Source of the DNA: an uncultured Flavonifractor sp.
GTDB lineage: Bacteria; Bacillota; Clostridia; Oscillospirales; Oscillospiraceae
DNA: 39,449 nt
Direction: 5' to 3'
NCBI GenBank assembly: GCA_947384055.1
Contig: CANDFO010000018.1
Span: forward strand, 1-39,449
The notes under the pieces were generated by a model, which was given only the letters and a program-made list of their open reading frames with translations, made no database searches and was not told where the DNA came from. Positions 14,678 to 21,658 of this stretch are shown one piece after another. Both the position numbers and the translations under genes were made by a program. Numbering within the stretch: position 1 is the first letter of the stretch; every line of letters begins with the position of its first letter.

Positions 14678-15694
14678 ATGAAAAAGACACTGAAACGGTT
14701 CGGGGCTTCCCTGACGGCGGCCGCTCTGCTGCTGGCCCTGGCCGCCTGCTCCCCGGCGGAGCAGACCCAGACCCCGTCTCCCGACGGGGACGACGGCAAG
14801 CTGGATTTCCCCAAGCAGGACGTTACCATCATCGTCCCCTACGCCGCCGGCGGCAACACCGACCTGTTCGCACGGGCCATGAGCACCAAGATGAGCGAGC
14901 TTATGGGTGTAAACGTCATCATTCAGAACGTGGAGGGGGGCGGCGGCGCCACCGGCACCGCCCAGGCCGTAACCGGCAAGGCCGACGGCTACACCCTGGC
15001 CTTACCCGCCAACAGCGCTTACGTGCTCAACTCCCAGGTCAATGACGTAGGGTATACGGTGGAGAGCACCACTCCCATCTGTATTATCTCCGAGGCCAGC
15101 TTTGCCTTTGCCGTTGCCGCAGACAGCCCCTATATGACCCTGCAGGACCTGTTGGACGCCGACGCCTCTGAGCCCGGCGGAATTACCTACTGCACCCCCG
15201 GCGCCAACTCCGCCGGACACCTGATGATCTCCGCGGTTGGAAAAGAAAACAATCTGGAGAACTGGAACCACTCCCCCAAGGCCAGCGCCCCCGGCGCCAT
15301 CGCCGAGCTCATCGGCGGGCACATCGACGCCTACTGTTCCAATCTCTCCGTATTCAAAAGCCCCCTGGAGAATGGCGACATCCGCCTGCTGGCCGTCACC
15401 GGCGACGAGCGGGACGAGAAATATCCCGATGTCCCCACGTTTAAAGAGCTGGGCTATGACTACCCCGTGTCCGTATATTTCTGCCTGGTGGGACCCGGCC
15501 AGATGGACCCCGCCGTGGTGGAGTATCTCTCCGATATCGTGCGCCAGACCCTGGAGGACTCCGGCGTCCAGGACGCATTTTCCAAGCTGGACCAGCCCAT
15601 CTCCTTTGTAGGCGCGGAGGATTTTGCCACCCGGGTCACAGAGGACTACGAGCTCTATCACAATCTGATGAAGGATATGGGCGTAATTTCGTAA
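14678..15694 (+). CDS. tctC: TTT transporter substrate-binding lipoprotein (TctC family)
   Basis: Extracytoplasmic receptor that captures the substrate for the TctAB membrane pair. The 338 residues start with a lipoprotein signal peptide with lipobox LAAC (Cys24), followed by a mature domain opening KQDVTIIVPYAAGGNTDLFARA, the usual TctC/Bug-family signature. GGAGG sits five bases ahead of the ATG at 14678; the frame is open further upstream but has no ribosome binding site. The substrate of TTT receptors, often a carboxylate, cannot be read from the sequence. It is followed by a large hairpin before tctB. Confidence 0.95.
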   Translation: MKKTLKRFGASLTAAALLLALAACSPAEQTQTPSPDGDDGKLDFPKQDVTIIVPYAAGGNTDLFARAMSTKMSELMGVNVIIQNVEGGGGATGTAQAVTGKADGYTLALPANSAYVLNSQVNDVGYTVESTTPICIISEASFAFAVAADSPYMTLQDLLDADASEPGGITYCTPGANSAGHLMISAVGKENNLENWNHSPKASAPGAIAELIGGHIDAYCSNLSVFKSPLENGDIRLLAVTGDERDEKYPDVPTFKELGYDYPVSVYFCLVGPGQMDPAVVEYLSDIVRQTLEDSGVQDAFSKLDQPISFVGAEDFATRVTEDYELYHNLMKDMGVIS

Positions 15695-15799
15695 TCCGGA
15701 TTTGTCCCGAACGCCGGCCGGAGGCCCGCGGGCTCAGAGAGCGCGGAAACGCGCCCGCCCCCGCGCTCTTTCCGGCCGGAACGCGGACGCTGCTGCGGG

Positions 15800-15866
15800 G
15801 CGGAACAGGCCGGAAATCCGGGCGGGCGAGGTCGGCGTCCGCCCGGCGGGAGCCGGCCTGTTCCGC
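15800..15866 (+). other. Large hairpin between tctC and tctB
   Basis: GCGGAACAGGCCGG (15800-15813) pairs with CCGGCCTGTTCCGC (15853-15866), and inside it CCGGGCGG pairs with CCGCCCGG. No T run follows. It sits in the only wide gap of the operon (242 bases) and may protect the tctC mRNA end or reduce read-through into tctB and tctA. Confidence 0.75.
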
Positions 15867-15936
15867 CTAAAAATCAGCGATGCCCCTGCCGCCGGCCTTT
15901 TGACGCAGAAATCAACCGCCCTTTTGGAGTGAAATC

Positions 15937-16392
15937 ATGAAAAAGAAATACATGGAGTACTGCTCGGCCCTGGTATTGATCGCGTTCGGAGCCTGGGGCT
16001 GGTATGAGACCTCCTCCTGGAATGTCCCCGTCTCTTCCGGGCGGCTTGCTCCGACCACCTATCCGCGCATTCTGTTTACCGCCATCCTGTTTTTTGGCGG
16101 CGTGATTCTGGTACGCACCCTGGTCAAGACACTGCTGCAAAAGCAGGCCTCCGGCGAGCTGGAGCAGCTGGTGGACATCCATCTGCTGCATGTGGCCGGG
16201 ACGGTCGTCTTGTTCGTCCTCTACATTCTCGCCCTGCGCGCCTTTGGCTTTTTGCTTCCCACTCCGATCTTTCTGTTCCTCTCCATGCTGCTCTTCGGAG
16301 AGCGGAAGTGGCCGCGCATGGTCCTCATCAGCGTTGCCGGAACCCTTGTGCTGTATCTGTTCTTCGTCCGGCTGCTGCACGTGCATTTCTAA
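15937..16392 (+). CDS. tctB: TTT transporter small membrane subunit (TctB family)
   Basis: The 151-residue protein has four predicted membrane helices: about 8-24, 44-62, 86-108, and a C-terminal hydrophobic stretch around 112-146 that may be two. Size and layout fit TctB, the poorly conserved small subunit. It lies between the binding protein gene and tctA, the usual gene order. The ATG follows TTTTGGAGTGAAATC. Sequence alone would give a weak call; gene context makes it firm. Confidence 0.9.
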   Translation: MKKKYMEYCSALVLIAFGAWGWYETSSWNVPVSSGRLAPTTYPRILFTAILFFGGVILVRTLVKTLLQKQASGELEQLVDIHLLHVAGTVVLFVLYILALRAFGFLLPTPIFLFLSMLLFGERKWPRMVLISVAGTLVLYLFFVRLLHVHF

Positions 16393-16438
16393 GGCGTGCG
16401 GCGGCCTGAATCCGCGAATTAAACATTGAGGTACTTGT

Positions 16439-17923
16439 ATGGAATTACTGCAAAATATCGCGGCCGGCGGCGCTCACCTGCTGAGCCTTGAGGTCTGGGC
16501 CTTTATGGTGCTGGGGGTTCTGATCGGCGTGGTCTTCGGCGCGATACCGGGCCTGACCGCGACCACGGCCATGGCTATGTTTACCCCCATCACCTTTGCC
16601 CTCACCCCCTATTCCGCCTTTGCCTTTCTGCTGGGCATCTACTGCGGCGGCTACTACGCCGGCAGCATCCCGGCCATTCTGCTGAAAACCCCCGGCGCCC
16701 CCGGAAACGCCGCCACCTGCGTGGACGGCTACCCCATGCGGGAGAAGGGGCAGGCGGGGAAGGCCCTGTCCCTCTCCGTCACCTCCTCCATGATCGGCGG
16801 CATTTTCTCCGCCCTGGCGCTGATGATCTTTGCCCCCATGATCGGGGGAATCGGCTATCTCTTCGGCGCGCCGGAATACTTCGCCATCGCCATGCTGGGC
16901 ATGACCTGCCTGGCCAGCATCTCCGGCAAGGACCTGTCCAAGGGTATTGTCTCCGGACTGCTGGGCATGTGCATCGCCATGATCGGTCAGGACTCTATCA
17001 CCGGAATGCTCCGTTTTACCTTTGGCTCCGTGCAGATGATCTCAGGCGTCGCCCTGATTCCCGGGCTCATCGGCATCTTTGCCATGACCGAGGTGCTGAA
17101 CAAGGTGGAGCAGCTCAGACGCGCTCCCCAGGGGACGGTAATGGATTTCAGCTTTTATCCCCCCAAGCTGGCCGATTATATCCACATCAAGTGGATTCTG
17201 CTGAAATCCTGCGTTATCGGCACCTTGATCGGCGCGATCCCCGGCACCGGACCCAGCATCGCCTCCTGGATGGCGTATAACGAGGCCAAGCGCTCCTCCA
17301 AGCACCCGGAGGAGTACGGCAACGGCTCCCCGGAGGGGGTAATCGCCTGCGAAGCCTCCAACAACGCCGTGACCGGCGGCGCCATGATTCCCCTGACCAC
17401 CCTGGGTATCCCCGGAGACTCTGTCACCGCCATTCTGCTGGGCGCGCTGATGATTCACGGTATGACCCCCGGCGTCACCTTCGTCTCCGACCACACCGAC
17501 ATGCTGTATTTCTTTTTTATTGTGTTGCTGGTCTCCAACCTGATTATGTGGGCGGCGGGGCTTCTGGGAAGCAAGCTCTTTCCCTATATCCTGGCGGTTC
17601 CCACCCAGATTCTCATGCCTTTTGTGGGCGTATTCTGCGTCTGCGGCGTCTACGCCTCCACCAATACCTATTTCAGCCTCTTTGTCATTGTGGTTCTGGG
17701 GGCCGTGGGCTACCTGATGATAAAGGCCGGATTCAGCATGCCCCCCATGGCGCTGGGCTTTGTGCTGGGTCCCACCATTGAGAACAACCTGCAAAGGGCG
17801 CTCATCTCCGGCGGCATGACCCCCGCTGCCCTGTTTACCAGTCCCCTGAGCATCGGTATCTGGATTACGTCCATTGTACTGACCGTCTGGATGTTCCTGC
17901 GCAACCGGAAGTCCAAGGGATAA
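16439..17923 (+). CDS. tctA: TTT transporter large permease (TctA family)
   Basis: The main translocating subunit of the cation-driven tripartite transporter. The 494 residues form about twelve membrane helices and carry the family signature GAIPGLTATTAMAMFTPITF followed by YCGGYYAGSIPAILLKTPGAPG, repeated in weaker form in the second half (GAIPGTGPSIASW and PLTTLGIPGDSVTA), which reflects the internal duplication of TctA. It begins 46 bases after tctB and is followed 33 bases later by the CocE-type hydrolase gene. Confidence 0.96.
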   Translation: MELLQNIAAGGAHLLSLEVWAFMVLGVLIGVVFGAIPGLTATTAMAMFTPITFALTPYSAFAFLLGIYCGGYYAGSIPAILLKTPGAPGNAATCVDGYPMREKGQAGKALSLSVTSSMIGGIFSALALMIFAPMIGGIGYLFGAPEYFAIAMLGMTCLASISGKDLSKGIVSGLLGMCIAMIGQDSITGMLRFTFGSVQMISGVALIPGLIGIFAMTEVLNKVEQLRRAPQGTVMDFSFYPPKLADYIHIKWILLKSCVIGTLIGAIPGTGPSIASWMAYNEAKRSSKHPEEYGNGSPEGVIACEASNNAVTGGAMIPLTTLGIPGDSVTAILLGALMIHGMTPGVTFVSDHTDMLYFFFIVLLVSNLIMWAAGLLGSKLFPYILAVPTQILMPFVGVFCVCGVYASTNTYFSLFVIVVLGAVGYLMIKAGFSMPPMALGFVLGPTIENNLQRALISGGMTPAALFTSPLSIGIWITSIVLTVWMFLRNRKSKG

Positions 17924-17956
17924 CGAGAGAGCCATACGCAGAAAGAAGGGATTGTT

Positions 17957-19708
17957 ATGATGGAACAGATTCGTGACGGCGTCACGACAGAACACGTTGT
18001 CCAGGATGGGATGCGGATCGACTGGGACGTGGAAGTGGTCATGGACGACGGCGTAACCCTGCGCGCAGACGTCTTTCGTCCTGTTGACGAGGGGCAGTAT
18101 CCCATTTTAATGACCTATGGCCCCTACGGAAAATTCCTGCATTTTAAGGACGGCTACGCCCGCCAGTGGAAGATTATGGAGACCAAGTACCCCTGTGCGC
18201 TGGAGGGCTCCTCCAACCGATACATGAACTGGGAGACGGTCGACCCGGAAAAATGGGTCTGCGACGGATATGTCATTGTCCGCGTGGATTCCCGCGGCGC
18301 GGGCCGGTCCGAAGGGGTTATCGACTGCTGGAGCCCCCGGGAGGCCCGGGATATCTGCCAGTGTATTGAGCTTTTTGCCCTCCAGCCTTATTGCAGCGGC
18401 AAGGTGGGTATGCTGGGTATTTCCTACTACGCCGTGACCCAGTGGGCGGCGGCGGCGCTGAATCCCCCCCATCTGGCGGCTATCTGCCCCTTTGAGGGCG
18501 CCAACGATATGTACCGGGATATCGGGCGGCACGGCGGAATCGTGTCGGACTTTGCCGGCACCTGGTGGAAGCTCCAGGTGGACCGCCTTCAGCACGGCCG
18601 GGGGGACAACGGCCTGGTGAGCACAATCAACGGAAAAACCGTGGCGGGCCCGGAGACGCTGTCGGAAGAAGAGCTCCAGGCAAACCGCGGCGGGATGCTG
18701 GACCAGGCCTTTGTGGAGCACGAGCTGCTGGACGAGTGGTATCGGGCACGGATTACCGACCTGTCCCGGATTACGGTGCCTGTGCTCAGCTGCGGCAACT
18801 GGGGCGGCAACGCCCTGCATCTGCGGGGCAATGTGGAGGGCTATATGGCCGTGTCCTCCCGGGAGAAGTGGCTGGAAATTCACGGGCTGGAGCATTTTAC
18901 CGAGTTTTACACCCCCTATGGGGTGGACCTGCAAAAGCGCTTTTTCAATCACTTCCTGAAGGGAATGGACACATGGCGTCAGGCGCCGGTGCATCTCCGC
19001 CTGCGTAATGTAGACGGCACCTTTACCGACCGGGACGAGCAGGAATGGCCCATCGCCAGGACCGCCTGGACAAAATTCTATCTGGACCTTGGACATCTGG
19101 GGCTCACCACCGGGGAGACGGAGGATGGGGAGGCGGTCTTCTGCGCGACGAGCAACGGGCTGTCCTTCTTTACGCCCCCCCTGGAGGAGACGCTGGAGAT
19201 CACCGGAAATATCGCCGCCAAGCTGTTTATCCGCTCCTCCACGTCTGACGCGGACCTCTTCGTCACGCTGCGGGTGCTGGATCCGGACGGACAGGACGTC
19301 ACCTTTGTCTCCGCCGGCGACCCCAAGGGGGTGGTGGCCACCGGCTGGCTGCGGGCTTCCCACCGGAAGCTGGATATGGAAAAGAGCCTGCCCTACCGCC
19401 CTTGGCATACACACGATGAACAGCAGCCGCTGGTCCCCGGCGAGACCTACGAGCTGGACATTGAGGTCTGGCCCACCAGCGTGATAATCCCCGCCGGCTA
19501 CCGGCTGGGTGTGGCAATTTCGGGGAAGGACTTCGAGGTGCCCAATTACGGTGCAGCACTCCGGGCCTTTGGTGTGCCCTACAGCGGAAACGGGGTATAT
19601 ACCCACACCGCGGGTCGTCCCAAGGGCATATTTGACGGAGACACCACCCTGGTCTCCCAGGGAGACCGCAGGCCGTATCTGCTGCTGCCCATTATTCCCG
19701 GACCGTAG
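17957..19708 (+). CDS. CocE/NonD family serine hydrolase (S15-like)
   Basis: An alpha/beta hydrolase with a C-terminal jelly-roll domain of the X-Pro dipeptidyl-peptidase type, 583 residues, no signal peptide. The nucleophile elbow is GISYYA (Ser156), after DSRGAGRSEG (111-120), and a candidate catalytic His lies in IHGLEHF (His309 or His313). Where CocE-type enzymes usually carry the catalytic Asp, this protein reads CGNWGGNALH (280-288), so the acid may be elsewhere. Family members cleave esters or amides; the substrate here is unknown. It is the last gene of the TTT operon and cytoplasmic, so it presumably acts on the imported compound. Confidence 0.88.
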   Translation: MMEQIRDGVTTEHVVQDGMRIDWDVEVVMDDGVTLRADVFRPVDEGQYPILMTYGPYGKFLHFKDGYARQWKIMETKYPCALEGSSNRYMNWETVDPEKWVCDGYVIVRVDSRGAGRSEGVIDCWSPREARDICQCIELFALQPYCSGKVGMLGISYYAVTQWAAAALNPPHLAAICPFEGANDMYRDIGRHGGIVSDFAGTWWKLQVDRLQHGRGDNGLVSTINGKTVAGPETLSEEELQANRGGMLDQAFVEHELLDEWYRARITDLSRITVPVLSCGNWGGNALHLRGNVEGYMAVSSREKWLEIHGLEHFTEFYTPYGVDLQKRFFNHFLKGMDTWRQAPVHLRLRNVDGTFTDRDEQEWPIARTAWTKFYLDLGHLGLTTGETEDGEAVFCATSNGLSFFTPPLEETLEITGNIAAKLFIRSSTSDADLFVTLRVLDPDGQDVTFVSAGDPKGVVATGWLRASHRKLDMEKSLPYRPWHTHDEQQPLVPGETYELDIEVWPTSVIIPAGYRLGVAISGKDFEVPNYGAALRAFGVPYSGNGVYTHTAGRPKGIFDGDTTLVSQGDRRPYLLLPIIPGP

Positions 19709-19757
19709 GGGAAACCCGTATCCACAGCCTGCCGCGCGGCGGCGGAAACAATATACC

Positions 19758-19813
19758 GGACAGGCCCTGCCTCCCGGCGATGCGGCTGTATCGCCCCGGA
19801 GGGGGGCCTGTCC
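19758..19813 (+). terminator. Probable terminator hairpin of the TTT operon
   Basis: GGACAGGCCC (19758-19767) pairs with GGGCCTGTCC (19804-19813), and the interior forms a further GC-rich stem (CCTCCCGGCGAT with ATCGCCCCGGAGG). It begins 50 bases after the stop. No T run follows, so it may be a 3' end stabiliser. Confidence 0.6.
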
Positions 19814-19837
19814 GCACCTCCGGGGCAAAGGAATCTC

Positions 19838-19866
19838 TTGCCAGCGGGGGCTGGATATGGTACAAT
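19838..19866 (+). promoter_or_regulatory. Sigma-A promoter of the thioredoxin reductase/thioredoxin pair
   Basis: TTGCCA (19838-19843), 17 bases, TACAAT (19861-19866). The transcript would cross the inverted-repeat element at 19927-20088 before the first start codon. Confidence 0.65.
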
Positions 19867-19926
19867 AGCGCCATAGCTGTTGTATTTGTTTTTTGCGGTA
19901 AAACCTGACGCAATTGCGGCATACTA

Positions 19927-20088
19927 AGAACCTGTATTCATAACCGGGGCATGCTGGATGGGCGAGGATTTTCCCGCCAGACAAGGAGATTTTCCGCAGT
20001 CATCCTGACGGATGGCAAGGGAAAGCGACGCAGTATGGCGGGAAAAAGACCGCTCAGTCGGCGTTCAACCGTTGTGAATACAGGTTCT
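19927..20088 (+). repeat. MITE-like element, copy A (AGAACCTGTATTCA ends)
   Basis: 162 bp with terminal inverted repeats of about 20 bp: AGAACCTGTATTCATAACCG at the left and AGAACCTGTATTCACAACGG (complement) at the right. An inner pair TTTTCCCGCCA/TGGCGGGAAAA is nested inside. There is no coding capacity. A near-identical copy lies inverted at 30361-30523 and a broken copy starts at 39222. Confidence 0.85.
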
Positions 20089-20226
20089 AAAGTAAAGCGG
20101 TTCCCAAAAATGACAGGGGAAAGGCGGGGCGGCCGGTGCCGGACGCCGGTCTCCCCGGCTGCTGAATTTCTCCCTGCATATTGGGGAAAAGCTCTGACCC
20201 TGCTGAGACGGAAGGAGGAATTCTGA

Positions 20227-21081
20227 TTGAGCTATGATATTGCGGTAGTGGGCGGCGGCCCGGCAGGTTTGTCTGCCGCGGTGCAGGGGCTGACCCGCGG
20301 CAAATCGGTGGTGGTAATCAGCAGCGACCTCCGGGACAATGCCCTGTACAAGGCCCGGCGGGTGGACAATTACCTGGGGTTTCCCCAGGCTGAGGGAGCC
20401 CAGCTGCTTACCCGCTTCCGGGAACACGCCGAGGCCATGGGTGCGGCGTGGATCAGCGGCCGGGTGCTGAATATCATGCCCGCCGGCGGCCGGTTTTACC
20501 TGGGGGTGGGCAGCGATATGGAGGAGGCCGGGGCGGTGGTGCTGGCCACCGGAGTGGTTCAGGCCGCCCGGCTTCCCGGAGAGGCGGAACACCTGGGCCG
20601 GGGCGTAAGCTACTGCGCCACCTGCGACGGAATGCTCTACCGGAACCGCCCGGTGGTGGTGGTGGGCAAGTCCGCCCACGCGCCGGAAGAGGCCGCCTAT
20701 CTCCAGGGGCTGGGGTGCCGCGTGACCTATGCGGCGGCCCGGCGGCCGGAGGAACTCCCGCCCGATATCCCCTTTGTCAAGGCGGGCAGGCTGGAGATTG
20801 TGGGGGAGGATCAGGTCTGCGCGCTGCGGGCCGACGGGGAAGAGGTGCCCTGCGACGGGGTGTTCATTCTGCGCCCCACCATGGCCCTTACCGACCTGCT
20901 GCCCGGCCTGGAGACGGAGGAGGGCCGCATTGTGGTGGACCGGAGCATGGCTACCAGCATCCCCGGCGTCTTTGCCGCGGGAGACTGCACCGGCCTGCCC
21001 CATCAGGTATCCAAGGCCGTGGGGGAGGGACAGGTGGCCGGCCACCGGGCCAGTGAGTATGTGGACCGGCAAACCGTATAA
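20227..21081 (+). CDS. trxB: Thioredoxin reductase-like flavoprotein with atypical nucleotide site
   Basis: Reduces thioredoxin through FAD and a CxxC disulfide. The 284 residues have the FAD motif GGGPAG (9-14), the redox motif CATCDG (Cys130, Cys133) and the C-terminal FAD motif GDCTGLPHQVSKAVGEG. The canonical NADPH motif GGGxSA is replaced by VGKSAHAPEEAAYL, and the HRRDxxR motif is absent (VTYAAARRPEE). This, with the short length, resembles the ferredoxin-dependent flavin thioredoxin reductases (FFTR) of clostridia more than the NADPH enzyme; that assignment is inference. It starts at TTG 20227 behind GGAAGGAGG and is followed 18 bases later by thioredoxin, its likely partner. Confidence 0.9.
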   Translation: MSYDIAVVGGGPAGLSAAVQGLTRGKSVVVISSDLRDNALYKARRVDNYLGFPQAEGAQLLTRFREHAEAMGAAWISGRVLNIMPAGGRFYLGVGSDMEEAGAVVLATGVVQAARLPGEAEHLGRGVSYCATCDGMLYRNRPVVVVGKSAHAPEEAAYLQGLGCRVTYAAARRPEELPPDIPFVKAGRLEIVGEDQVCALRADGEEVPCDGVFILRPTMALTDLLPGLETEEGRIVVDRSMATSIPGVFAAGDCTGLPHQVSKAVGEGQVAGHRASEYVDRQTV

Positions 21082-21099
21082 CAGAAAGGAAGCGGAAGC

Positions 21100-21414
21100 A
21101 TGGCACTGATTCATTTGACAAAAGACGGATTTGACAAGGCGGTGGCCCAGGGCCTGTCCATGGTGGATTTTTGGGCCTCTTGGTGCGGCCCCTGCCGGAT
21201 GGTGGCCCCCGTCATGGACGAGCTGGCAAAGACCTATGACGGCCGGGTGCTGGTGGGCAAGGTGGATGTGGACGCCGAGCCGGAGCTGGCCCAGCGCTTT
21301 GGGGTGATGAGCATTCCCACGGTGGTGTTCCTCAAAGACGGCAGGGAGATCGACCGGAAGGTGGGGGCCATGCCGCCGGCCAGCTACGCCGGCGTGCTGG
21401 ACGCAAATCTCTGA
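21100..21414 (+). CDS. trxA: Thioredoxin
   Basis: A 104-residue cytoplasmic dithiol reductant with active site WCGPC (Trp28, Cys29 to Cys32), the cis-proline loop in SIPTVVFLKDG and the normal thioredoxin length. An AAAGGAAG site lies 10 bases before the ATG. It is encoded directly behind the reductase, so the two form an electron transfer pair. Confidence 0.97.
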   Translation: MALIHLTKDGFDKAVAQGLSMVDFWASWCGPCRMVAPVMDELAKTYDGRVLVGKVDVDAEPELAQRFGVMSIPTVVFLKDGREIDRKVGAMPPASYAGVLDANL

Positions 21415-21494
21415 CTCGGTACCTGCCCGCGTTTCCGGCGGTACTGTGCAAACTGCGCAGAAATTTCCCCCGCTGCCCGCCGTGCCTGCCATTT

Positions 21495-21510
21495 GGGACA
21501 AAGTTGTCCC
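21495..21510. promoter_or_regulatory. Palindrome upstream of the glnA promoter
   Basis: GGGACAAAGTTGTCCC is a perfect 7-bp inverted repeat with a two-base centre, ending 18 bases before the -35 element. It could be an operator; it does not match the GlnR consensus TGTNAN7TNACA. Confidence 0.45.
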
Positions 21511-21528
21511 CCGGTGTCGAAAAACATC

Positions 21529-21557
21529 TTGACTCCAGGGGGGGAAGCGGGTATACT
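21529..21557 (+). promoter_or_regulatory. Sigma-A promoter of glnA
   Basis: TTGACT (21529-21534), 17 bases, TATACT (21552-21557), about 100 bases before the glnA start. Confidence 0.85.
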
Positions 21558-21577
21558 CAACCCATCCGTACTGAGAG

Positions 21578-21614
21578 AAGGCGTTCCGACCCGGAGGGGC
21601 GGAGCGCCTTTTCC
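21578..21614 (+). other. Terminator-like hairpin in the glnA leader
   Basis: AAGGCGTTCCG (21578-21588) pairs with CGGAGCGCCTT (21600-21610) with one wobble, followed by a short run of T. It lies between the promoter and glnA, so it could attenuate transcription. No alternative antiterminator stem is obvious to me. Confidence 0.5.
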
Positions 21615-21658
21615 CGTAATCCGGCCTATGCCGTACGGAAAGAAAGGGGACACCCGCA

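Noticed and set aside
15702..15932. A 76-residue frame between tctC and tctB
   Set aside because: It lies across the long hairpin, is rich in Arg and Ala by composition and has no ribosome binding site.
18107..19984. A 625-residue minus-strand frame opposite the CocE gene
   Set aside because: Shadow frame; the plus strand carries the serine hydrolase motifs and operon spacing.
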